From JAICYJ01 sp963797565 (GTDB lineage: Bacteria > Actinomycetota > Thermoleophilia > Gaiellales > JAICJC01): a stretch of 64,000 nt of DNA. The notes under the pieces are model-generated. The model made no database searches and had not been told where the DNA came from. It saw only the letters and a program-made list of their open reading frames with translations. Position numbers and translations under genes: made by a program. Below, piece after piece: positions 8,531 to 15,703 of this stretch (positions are counted from its first letter, which is position 1; every line of letters begins with the position of its first letter). The stretch covers positions 1 to 64,000 of the forward strand of contig CAWCPM010000009.1 of NCBI GenBank assembly GCA_963797565.1, read 5' to 3'.

Positions 8531-10027
8531 TCACAGGACACCGGCCAGCAGGCTGCGGCCGTCCATCTCCACCGGCTGGGCCAGCCCCAGCAGCTCCAGA
8601 ACCGTCGGTGCGATGTCGGCCAGACGGCCGCCCTCGCGCAGCGAACCGGCGTAGCCGACGGCGATCAGCGGCACCGGGTTGGTGGTGTGCGCGGTGTGCG
8701 GGCTGCCGTCCGGCTCCAGCATCTGCTCGGCGTTTCCGTGGTCGGCGGTGACCAGGCAGACGCCGCCGGCTCGCTCGACCACGGCGGTCACCCGGCCCAG
8801 GCAGCGGTCGACGGTCTCCACCGCCTCCACCACGGCCGGGATCACGCCGCTGTGGCCGACCATGTCGGCGTTGGCGAAGTTGACCAGGCCGAATCCGTAC
8901 GCGCCCGTCGCGATGCCGTCGCAGAACAGGTCGCAGACGCCGTCGGCGCTCATGGCCGGCTTCAGGTCGTAGGTGGCGACGTCGCGCGGCGAGTCGACAA
9001 GCGACCAGCGCTCGCCCTCGCTGCGGTGCTCGCTGCCGCCGTCGAAGAAGTAGGTGACGTGCGGGTACTTCTCCGTCTCGGCCACGTGCAGCTGCGACAC
9101 GCCGCTTGACGCCAGCACCTGCGCCAGCACCGACGTCACCGGCTGCGACGGGTAGACGACCGGCGCGTGGAAGTCCTCCGAGTACTCGGTCATCTGCACC
9201 AGGGCCGGCAGCGGCGGGTCGTCCCCGCGGTCGAACTCGTCAAAGCCGGGCTCGAGCAGCGTCCGGAACAGCTGCCGGCAGCGATCCGGCCGGAAGTTGA
9301 AGAAGACCACGGCGTCGTCGCCGCGCACCCGACCCTGCGCCGGGTCGCCGACCACGATCGGCTCGATGAACTCGTCGGTGGTGCCGCTCTCGTACCCGGC
9401 CCGCACGGCCGCCACCGGATCGTCGGTCACGGCACCGACGCCGTGCACGATCGCGTCGTAGGCGCGCTTTGTCCGATCCCAGCGGCGATCGCGGTCCATG
9501 CCGAAGTAGCGCCCGCACACCGTTGCCAGATTGGGCACCGCCTCCAGGAACCCCGCGCCGCTGGTGGGCGAGACGTCGCGCCCGTCGGTGAACGCGTGGA
9601 CGTGCACCCGCTCGACGCCCTCCCGGCGCGCCATCTCGATCAGCGCGAGCAGGTGGCGGATGTGGCTGTGCACGCCGCCGTCGGACACAAGCCCGACCAG
9701 GTGCAGGGCCGAGCCGCGGCCGCGCGCGCAGGCGTCCAGCAGCACCTGGTTGCGGTAGATCCCCCCGGAGGCGACGTCCTCGTCGATCCGCACGAGATCC
9801 TGCAGCACCACGCGCCCGGCGCCGAGGTTGAGGTGGCCGACCTCGGAGTTGCCCATCTGGCCCTCGGGAAGGCCCACAGCCCGTCCCGAGGCGGCCAGCG
9901 TGGTGCGCGGCCCGGCCGCCCAGAGGCGGTCGAAGACCGGCGTGTCGGCCAGATCGACGGCGTTGCCCGGCCCCGGCGCGGCCAGCCCCCAGCCGTCCAG
10001 CACGACCAGGCAGACGGGGCCGCTCAC
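8531..10027 (-). CDS. gpmI: 2,3-bisphosphoglycerate-independent phosphoglycerate mutase
   Basis: This 498-residue enzyme interconverts 3- and 2-phosphoglycerate in glycolysis. The first metal-binding Asp is in VVLDGWG (D11), the phosphorylated Ser is S61 in QMGNSEVGHLNLGAG, and the later phosphatase-domain ligands appear in NFANADMVGHSG and TADHGNAEQM. The transferase domain contains HAFTDGRD. The length is normal for the family. The start is GTG at 10025-10027, overlapping the tpiA stop as GTGA. It is the last gene of the gap-pgk-tpiA-gpmI operon, a place often taken by secG in relatives. Confidence 0.95.
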   Translation of the reverse strand: MSGPVCLVVLDGWGLAAPGPGNAVDLADTPVFDRLWAAGPRTTLAASGRAVGLPEGQMGNSEVGHLNLGAGRVVLQDLVRIDEDVASGGIYRNQVLLDACARGRGSALHLVGLVSDGGVHSHIRHLLALIEMARREGVERVHVHAFTDGRDVSPTSGAGFLEAVPNLATVCGRYFGMDRDRRWDRTKRAYDAIVHGVGAVTDDPVAAVRAGYESGTTDEFIEPIVVGDPAQGRVRGDDAVVFFNFRPDRCRQLFRTLLEPGFDEFDRGDDPPLPALVQMTEYSEDFHAPVVYPSQPVTSVLAQVLASSGVSQLHVAETEKYPHVTYFFDGGSEHRSEGERWSLVDSPRDVATYDLKPAMSADGVCDLFCDGIATGAYGFGLVNFANADMVGHSGVIPAVVEAVETVDRCLGRVTAVVERAGGVCLVTADHGNAEQMLEPDGSPHTAHTTNPVPLIAVGYAGSLREGGRLADIAPTVLELLGLAQPVEMDGRSLLAGVL

Positions 10028-10758
10028 GTCGCCGCGGCGACGACCGCCAGGAACGCGTCCGCCTCCAGGCTGGCGCCGCCGATCAGGCCGCCGTCGATGT
10101 CCGGCTGCGCCAGCAGCTCGGCGGCGTTGTCGGGCTTCATGCTGCCGCCGTACTGGATGCGGATCCGCTCGCCGATCTCGGCCGGAAGCAGTCCGCGTAT
10201 GAAGCGGTGCGACTCCTCGGCCATCTCGGGCGTGGCCGTGAGGCCGGTGCCGATCGCCCAGATCGGCTCGTAGGCGATGGTCAGGCGGGCGGCGTGGGAA
10301 GCGGCGCCCGAGCCGGCGATCTGGCGGGCCAGCACCTGCTCGGTCTCGCCGCCCTCTCGCTGCCCCTGCGTCTCGCCCACGGCCAGGATCACGTCCAGCC
10401 CGGCGGCGTCGGCCGCGGCCAGCTTCTCGGCCAGCGCCTCGTCGGTCTCGCCGAAGTACTGCCGCCGCTCCGAGTGCCCGAGCAGCACGCCGTGTACCCC
10501 CAGGTCGAGCAGCATGGCCGCGGAGATCTCGCCGGTGTAGGCGCCCTGCGCCGCCTGGTGCATGTTCTGGGCGTAGACACGCAGCTGCGATCCGGCCGCG
10601 GCCCGCACCGCCTCGGCCAGCGACGTGAAGGGCACGCACACCGCAACCTCGGGCCCGTCCGGCAGCCGCGCCGCGAGGTCGGCCACGAAGGGACCGGTCT
10701 CGCTCGCGGTCTTGTGCATCTTCCAGTTGCCGGCCACGAACGGCCGTCGCCCGCTCAC
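10024..10758 (-). CDS. tpiA: Triose-phosphate isomerase
   Basis: This 244-residue TIM barrel interconverts dihydroxyacetone phosphate and glyceraldehyde 3-phosphate. The active-site residues are Asn11/Lys13 in GNWKMHKT, the electrophilic His in LLGHSERRQYF, and the catalytic Glu in AYEPIWAIGTG. The phosphate-binding end reads QYGGSMKPDN and GGLIGGASL. The start is GTG at 10756-10758, which overlaps the pgk stop as GTGA and gives the normal N-terminus VSGRRPFVAGNWK. Expression is probably coupled to pgk. Confidence 0.96.
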   Translation of the reverse strand: MSGRRPFVAGNWKMHKTASETGPFVADLAARLPDGPEVAVCVPFTSLAEAVRAAAGSQLRVYAQNMHQAAQGAYTGEISAAMLLDLGVHGVLLGHSERRQYFGETDEALAEKLAAADAAGLDVILAVGETQGQREGGETEQVLARQIAGSGAASHAARLTIAYEPIWAIGTGLTATPEMAEESHRFIRGLLPAEIGERIRIQYGGSMKPDNAAELLAQPDIDGGLIGGASLEADAFLAVVAAAT

Positions 10759-11897
10759 GCCGGCGATCCCTGCAGCGCGACCACTCCGGGCAGCGGCTTG
10801 CCCTCGATCAGCTCGAGCGCGGCGCCGCCTCCCGTCGAGACGTGGGTGATGTCGTCGGCCACCCCGGCCACGTTCACGGCGGCCACCGAGTCGCCGCCGC
10901 CCACCACGGATGCGGCGCTCGAGCCGGCCACGGCGCGGGCCACCGCCAGCGTGCCCTGCGCGAACGGCTGCAGCTCGAACACGCCCATCGGCCCGTTCCA
11001 GAAGATCGTCTCGGCGGCCGCCAGCCGCGACGCGTACAGCTCGGTCGTGGCCGGGCCGATGTCGAGCCCCATCCAGCCGTCGGGGATCTCGCTGACCGGA
11101 ACCACCCGCGTCTCGGCGTCGGCGGCGAAGCGATCCGCCACCACCACGTCGTCGGGCAGCAGCAGCCGGCACCCGCGCTCCAGGGCGTCGCCCATCGCCT
11201 TGCGCGCGATCGCCTGGCCGTCCTCGTCCTCGTGCCGCGACGCGCCCACCGCGAGGCCGTCCGCGACCAGGAACGTGAAGGCCATGGCGCCTCCGATCAG
11301 GATCGAGTCGGCCAGCTGGGTGAGGCGGTCGATGACACCGATCTTGTCGGCCACCTTGACGCCGCCGATCACCACGGCGAACGGCCGGGCCGGGCTGTCC
11401 AGCAGGCTCGCGAAGGCGTCCAGCTCGGCCTCCAGCAGCAGCCCCGCCGACGAAGGCAGCTGTCGTGTGATCCCCACCGTGGACGCGTGCGCGCGGTGCA
11501 CGGCGCCGAAGGCGTCCTGCACGAACACGTCGGCGTTGGCGGCCAGCTCGGCCGCAAAGCCGGGGTCGTTGGCCTCCTCGCGCGCGTCGAAGCGCAGGTT
11601 CTCGAGCATCCGCAGCTCGCCCTGCTCATCGCCGAACGCGATCTCGCGCCCAAGCAGCTCGGACAGCCGCTCCGCCACCGGCCGCAGCGACAGCTCCGGC
11701 TTGGGCTCGCCCTTGGGCCGGCCCAGGTGTGAGCACACCACCACTTGCGCACCCTCGTCCAGCAGCAGCTCGATGGTCGGCACGGCTGCGCGGATGCGGG
11801 TGTCGTCGGCCACGTGGCCGGCATCCAGCGGCACGTTCAGGTCGGAGCGCACCAGCACGCGCCGCCCGGCGACGTACAGGTCGCGGACGCCCTTCAC
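10755..11897 (-). CDS. pgk: Phosphoglycerate kinase
   Basis: This enzyme of about 380 residues makes ATP from 1,3-bisphosphoglycerate. The N-terminal domain has VLVRSDLNVPLD and SHLGRPKG, and the central region has AVIGGVKVADKIGVI. The nucleotide-binding C-domain has WNGPMGVFE and GGGDSVAAV, followed by HVSTGGGAALELIEGK. It starts with GTG at 11895-11897, overlapping the gap stop as GTGA; an upstream ATG in frame would lie inside gap and is rejected. It is slightly shorter than many bacterial Pgk proteins but complete. Confidence 0.96.
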   Translation of the reverse strand: MKGVRDLYVAGRRVLVRSDLNVPLDAGHVADDTRIRAAVPTIELLLDEGAQVVVCSHLGRPKGEPKPELSLRPVAERLSELLGREIAFGDEQGELRMLENLRFDAREEANDPGFAAELAANADVFVQDAFGAVHRAHASTVGITRQLPSSAGLLLEAELDAFASLLDSPARPFAVVIGGVKVADKIGVIDRLTQLADSILIGGAMAFTFLVADGLAVGASRHEDEDGQAIARKAMGDALERGCRLLLPDDVVVADRFAADAETRVVPVSEIPDGWMGLDIGPATTELYASRLAAAETIFWNGPMGVFELQPFAQGTLAVARAVAGSSAASVVGGGDSVAAVNVAGVADDITHVSTGGGAALELIEGKPLPGVVALQGSPA

Positions 11898-12892
11898 GTG
11901 ATCTTGTTGATGAGGTCCACCACCCGGCAGGAGTAGCCCCACTCGTTGTCATACCAGGAGAGCACCTTGACCAGGTTGCCGTTGGCCATGGTCAGCTTGG
12001 AGTCGAAGATCGAGCTGAACGAGTTGCCGACCACATCGGTGGACACGATCGGATCGTCGGTGTACTGCAGGATGCCGGTCATCGAGCCGGTGTCCGCGGC
12101 CGCCGCGAACGCCTCGTTGACCTCGTCGCGCGTGACCTCCCTGTCGAGCACCGCGACCAGGTCGGTGGCCGATCCGCACGGCACCGGCACGCGCAGGGAG
12201 ATGCCGTCCAGCTTGCCCAGCAACTCCGGGATCACCAGCCCGATCGCCTTGGCGGCGCCGGTCGTGGTCGGGATCACGTTGATGGCGGCGGCGCGGGCGC
12301 GGCGCAGGTCCGAGTGCGGGGCGTCCAGCAGCGCCTGGTCGCCGGTGTAGGCGTGGGTCGTGGTCATGAAGCCGCGCTGGATGCCGAAGCGGTCCAGCAG
12401 CACCTTCGCCAGCGGCGCCAGGCAGTTGGTCGTGCATGAGGCGTTCGAGATGATGTGATGGCTGTCGGCGTCGTAGAGGTCGTCGTTGACGCCGATGCAG
12501 ACCGTGATGTCGGGGTCGGTCGCGGGAGCGCTGATGATCACCTTGCGGGCGCCCGCCTCGAGGTGCTTGGCCGCGCCCTCGCGCTTGGTGAAGAAGCCGG
12601 TCGACTCGACCACCACGTCGATGCCGAGATCGCCCCAGGGCAGCGCGGCCGGGTCGCGGTCAGCCACGACTGCCACGTGCTTGCCGCCCACCGACAGCCC
12701 GTCGCCGTCGACGGAGACGTCATCGGGGTAGGCGCCGTGGATGCTGTCGTACTTGAGCAGGTGGGCCAGCGTGGGCGCGTTCGTGATGTCGTTCACGGCC
12801 ACGATCTCGAAGCCGGCCCCCCGGTCCCTGGCCGCCCGGAACACGTTTCGGCCGATGCGGCCGAACCCGTTGATCGCCACACGTGCGCTCAT
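11894..12892 (-). CDS. gap: Glyceraldehyde-3-phosphate dehydrogenase
   Basis: This 332-residue enzyme oxidises glyceraldehyde 3-phosphate with NAD(P). The Rossmann start is ARVAINGFGRIGRNVFR, the catalytic Cys153 is in SNASCTTNCLAPL, and the conserved WYDNEWGYSCRVVDL closes the protein. The ATG at 12892 was chosen over one 21 nt upstream because it gives the standard MSARVAINGFGR N-terminus and has a GGGGGAG ribosome-binding site 4 nt before it. It is the first gene of the glycolytic operon, and a 200-nt leader with two strong inverted repeats precedes it. Confidence 0.97.
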   Translation of the reverse strand: MSARVAINGFGRIGRNVFRAARDRGAGFEIVAVNDITNAPTLAHLLKYDSIHGAYPDDVSVDGDGLSVGGKHVAVVADRDPAALPWGDLGIDVVVESTGFFTKREGAAKHLEAGARKVIISAPATDPDITVCIGVNDDLYDADSHHIISNASCTTNCLAPLAKVLLDRFGIQRGFMTTTHAYTGDQALLDAPHSDLRRARAAAINVIPTTTGAAKAIGLVIPELLGKLDGISLRVPVPCGSATDLVAVLDREVTRDEVNEAFAAAADTGSMTGILQYTDDPIVSTDVVGNSFSSIFDSKLTMANGNLVKVLSWYDNEWGYSCRVVDLINKIT

Positions 12893-12919
12893 TCGGCTCC
12901 CCCCAAATCGCAATGGAAA

Positions 12920-12950
12920 ACGGCCGCCAGTGTATCCACTCGGCGGCCGT
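12920..12950 (-). terminator. Intrinsic-terminator-like hairpin in the gap leader
   Basis: On the minus strand, ACGGCCGCC at 12950-12942 pairs perfectly with GGCGGCCGT at 12928-12920 across a 13-nt loop, and TTTCC follows. This is a 9-bp G+C-rich stem with a short U run. It ends 27 nt before the gap start codon and so sits inside the leader. It could be an attenuator or a weak terminator for upstream transcription. Confidence 0.6.
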
Positions 12951-12973
12951 GGGGGTCGGGATGGGAGCCCTCA

Positions 12974-13056
12974 GCTTGTGGGTGACCGGCAAGATCGGGC
13001 AGCGTCAGATGGGGTCTAAGGTCTGTCGCGCAAGGGATGCCGGGTCACCCACAAGC
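12974..13056. repeat. Long inverted repeat in the gap leader
   Basis: GCTTGTGGGTGACCGGCA at 12974-12991 is the inverse of the 19-nt sequence at 13038-13056, differing by one bulged base. The arms are 46 nt apart. In RNA this would make a stem of about 18 bp, upstream of the terminator-like hairpin. It is not part of any gene. It might be an RNA switch, a protein-binding structure or a remnant of a small mobile repeat. Confidence 0.6.
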
Positions 13057-13112
13057 CTTGTCTACCTATGATCGCTGGAGGCCGTTTTTCGGGTAACACC
13101 CACTTGGGGGAT

Positions 13113-13141
13113 ATTTTAGGTTTTTGTAAGGGAAATGAGAA
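13113..13141 (-). promoter_or_regulatory. Candidate promoter of the gap operon
   Basis: On the minus strand, TTCTCA (13141-13136) and TAAAAT (13118-13113) are separated by 17 nt and match the -35 and -10 consensus at 4/6 and 5/6. The site overlaps the whiA stop codon. Transcription from here would give a leader of about 210 nt that contains both inverted repeats. Confidence 0.45.
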
Positions 13142-14024
13142 GTTTCATGCGACGGGCGACCGCGGACTTGGTCATCGGCGGGTGCGCGCGCTCCCCCAAT
13201 TCGGCCAGGGAACTGGATGGATTGGCCATTCTCAGCTCGGCCACGCGGCGCAGCTGGGGATCGAGCAGCTCGAGGTCGAGCAGCGCGATCGCCTCGCTCT
13301 GGCGGTGGGCGGCGGCACTCGTCCGGCCCAGGTTGGCGCGGTCGCAGTTGGTCAGCCGGTTGGCGGCCTCGCGGGTGGCGCTGATCACCTCTGCCTCCTG
13401 CAGCGACAGCACCGCGTCATGGGCGCCGACCAGCGCCAGCAGGTCGCGGATCGCGTCGCGCGACTTCAGGTAGGCGATGGCGTGGCCGCGCCGCGTGGCG
13501 GTGCGCATCGGGATCTCCTCCGCCGCGGCCACCTCGGCCAGCGCCTCGGCCGCTTCCAGCTCGGCGGTGCGCACCTCCAGGTGCGCCGGCTGCCGCGGCG
13601 CCGACACCGAGCCGGCGGCCACGAGCGCGCCGCGCAGGTAGGCGCCTCGACAGCAGGCACGGTTCAGCAGCCGCCGCGGCGGCCGCTCCAGCGGCGTCAG
13701 CGCCTCCGACAGCACGCCCGCCTCGTGCAGCAGCTGGATGCTGGTGCCGCCGGCGATCCGCAGCAGCACGCGGTTGCGGCGCTGGAACCGGTGCTCGCGG
13801 AAGGACAGGATCTCGCAGTCGGCCCCGCGCTCACGCAGCAGCGTGAAGGCCAGGCGGGCGGCGGCTGGATCGGCCAGCTCGGCCACCGCCGCCAGCTCTC
13901 CCCCGCTCCGCACCTGCAGGCTGCCGGCGTGGCGGATCAGGCCGGAGAGGAACGCCAGCCGGCAGCAGCTCTTGGCCGGCGGCCGCTCGACCAGCTCGTG
14001 CCGGACGTCCTCACTGAAGCTCAT
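13116..14024 (-). CDS. whiA: WhiA-family DNA-binding regulator
   Basis: This 302-residue protein begins MSFSEDVRHELVE and has the homing-endonuclease-like N-terminal fold (RLAFLSGLIRHAGSL, CCRGAYLRGALVAAGSV) and a C-terminal helix-turn-helix (PSSSLAELGERAHPPMTKSAVARR), as in WhiA. WhiA controls sporulation septation in Streptomyces and cell division or chromosome segregation in other Gram-positives. The start at 14024 lies inside the end of yvcK (14-nt overlap), so the pair is translationally coupled. The frame is open further upstream but reads as nonsense over yvcK. Confidence 0.95.
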   Translation of the reverse strand: MSFSEDVRHELVERPPAKSCCRLAFLSGLIRHAGSLQVRSGGELAAVAELADPAAARLAFTLLRERGADCEILSFREHRFQRRNRVLLRIAGGTSIQLLHEAGVLSEALTPLERPPRRLLNRACCRGAYLRGALVAAGSVSAPRQPAHLEVRTAELEAAEALAEVAAAEEIPMRTATRRGHAIAYLKSRDAIRDLLALVGAHDAVLSLQEAEVISATREAANRLTNCDRANLGRTSAAAHRQSEAIALLDLELLDPQLRRVAELRMANPSSSLAELGERAHPPMTKSAVARRMKLLISLTKT

Positions 14025-14988
14025 CGCGGTTCCAGCGCGACAGCCGCACCAGCGTGCGGCCGAGCTTGTCGGCATCGTGCTGCCACTCACCCGCCAGGCG
14101 GGCGCCGAACACGCGCACGCCCTGGCGGCGCAGCCCGCCGCGGTCGACCGGCACCGGCACGCCGTGCTCGGCCCGGTTGCGGCTGACCAGCACAGCGTCG
14201 ACCAGGTCGTCGCCGACGTGCTCATAGATGCGCGCGATGTGGTCGGAGGCGCGGTAGCCCTCGGTCTCGCCCGGCTGCTGCAGCAGGTTGCAGACGTAGA
14301 TGCGCGGCACCTTGGCCGCCCGCACCGCCTCGCGGATGCCCGGCACCAGCAGCGGCGGCAACGTGCTCGTGAACAGGCTGCCGGGGCCCATCACGATCAG
14401 CTCGGCCCGCTCGATCGCCTGCAGCGCGCGCGGGTGGGCGCTGGGGTCGGGCGGATCCAGCCGCACCGTCCGGATCGATGAGCCGTCGGCCGCGATCGCG
14501 GTCTCGCCGCGGACCGTGCGCCCGTCCTCCATCTCGGCCACCAGCTCGACCATGTCGGTGGTGCTGGGCACGACCCGGCCCACCACCGCCAGCACCCGCG
14601 CCGACTCGGACACGGCCTGGTCGAAGCTGCCCAGCAGGTCGGTGAGCCCGGCCAGGAACAGGTTGCCGAAGCTGTGGCCGGCCAGCTCGCCGTTGGTGAA
14701 GCGGTGCTCGAACAGCTGGTTCACGAGCGACTCGTCCTCGGCCAGCGCCGACAGGCAGTGGCGCACGTCGCCGGGAGCGGGCATGCCGAAGTCGCGGCGC
14801 AGGCGTCCGGAGCTGCCGCCGTCGTCGGTGGTGGTGACGACCGCGGTGACGTTCGAGATGCGCTTGACCCCGCGCAGGATCATCGACAGGCCGGTACCGC
14901 CACCCAGGCAGACGACGCGCACGCGGTTTCGCGATCGCGAGGTCGGCACCAACTCGAAGTGCGGCGGCTGGTCGGGGATCAGCGGCAT
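14011..14988 (-). CDS. yvcK: YvcK/CofD-like protein (gluconeogenesis factor family)
   Basis: This 325-residue protein has the CofD-like nucleotide-binding N-terminus (VVCLGGGTGLSMILRG), the TTTDDGGSSGRLRRDF motif, and DVRHCLSALA. YvcK proteins bind UDP-sugars and are required for growth on gluconeogenic carbon sources and for cell-wall homeostasis. The start at 14988 (MPLIPDQPPHFEL) was chosen because upstream in-frame sequence overlaps the divergent methyltransferase. It is coupled to whiA. The usual upstream partner rapZ is missing here. Confidence 0.94.
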   Translation of the reverse strand: MPLIPDQPPHFELVPTSRSRNRVRVVCLGGGTGLSMILRGVKRISNVTAVVTTTDDGGSSGRLRRDFGMPAPGDVRHCLSALAEDESLVNQLFEHRFTNGELAGHSFGNLFLAGLTDLLGSFDQAVSESARVLAVVGRVVPSTTDMVELVAEMEDGRTVRGETAIAADGSSIRTVRLDPPDPSAHPRALQAIERAELIVMGPGSLFTSTLPPLLVPGIREAVRAAKVPRIYVCNLLQQPGETEGYRASDHIARIYEHVGDDLVDAVLVSRNRAEHGVPVPVDRGGLRRQGVRVFGARLAGEWQHDADKLGRTLVRLSRWNRDELQ

Positions 14989-15051
14989 TCCACGGTCGAG
15001 GTTAGCGTGTGCGTGATGGGTCGGCCCACGGCGCACGGTAGGCTGGCGGCC

Positions 15052-15702
15052 ATGCCGCAGCCGGCCTCGAGCGACCCGCGAAAGCAGCTGGTCGAATCCG
15101 GATACGACCTCATCGCCGAGCGCTACGCGGCCTGGGCGGGCGGGATCGACGACCCCGGCCGCGCCCGGATGCTGGAGCTGCTGCTGGAGCGGCTGCCGGC
15201 AAGCGGCGACGTGCTCGACCTCGGCTGCGGCGCGGGTGCGCCGTCGACGGTGCGGCTGGCCGAGCGCCACCGGGTGACCGGCGTCGACATCTCGCGGGAG
15301 CAGCTGCGGCTGGCCCGCGAGCGCCTGCCGGACGCCGAGCTGGTGCATGCCGACCTGGCGTCGGTCGAGTTCCCCGATGCCAGCTTCGACGGCGTCACCA
15401 GCTTCTACGCGCTCGGCCACCTGCCGCGCGAGCAGCTGGGCGGCGTGTTCCGGTCGGTGCGCGGCTGGCTGCGGCCGGGCGGGTGGTTCCTGACCAGCCT
15501 CGCCTCCGGCGACAACGCCGACGGGAGCGACGAGTGGCTGGGCGTGCAGATGCACTTCAGCGGCTACGGCCCCGACCGCAACCGCGAGCTGCTGCGCGAG
15601 GCCGGCTTCCGGCTGGATGTCGACGAGGTGGTGCCGCTGCACGAGCCGGAGGGCACGGTCACGTTCCAGTGGGTGATCGCGACGCCGGCCGCGGAGGGCT
15701 GA
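15052..15702 (+). CDS. SAM-dependent class I methyltransferase
   Basis: This 216-residue protein has motif I (VLDLGCGAGAPST), the acidic end of strand 2 (VTGVDIS), motif II (ASFDGVTSFYALGHLP) and motif III (WLRPGGWFLTSLAS), the methyltransferase-11 layout. It methylates an unidentified small molecule or other substrate. It reads divergently from yvcK and ends 1 nt before the uvrC stop codon. It occupies the slot between uvrC and yvcK where rapZ usually lies, in the opposite direction, so it may be an insertion into the conserved cluster. Confidence 0.85.
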   Translation: MPQPASSDPRKQLVESGYDLIAERYAAWAGGIDDPGRARMLELLLERLPASGDVLDLGCGAGAPSTVRLAERHRVTGVDISREQLRLARERLPDAELVHADLASVEFPDASFDGVTSFYALGHLPREQLGGVFRSVRGWLRPGGWFLTSLASGDNADGSDEWLGVQMHFSGYGPDRNRELLREAGFRLDVDEVVPLHEPEGTVTFQWVIATPAAEG

Positions 15703-15703
15703 C

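Noticed and set aside
12893..13060. Known riboswitch in the gap leader
   Set aside because: The two stems do not show the conserved cores of classes I can recognise, such as cobalamin, TPP, SAM, glycine or PRPP; they are reported only as structures.
14674..15051. A longer methyltransferase start that overlaps yvcK
   Set aside because: The extra N-terminal residues lie antisense to the YvcK nucleotide-binding motif, and the ATG at 15052 gives a normal-size methyltransferase.
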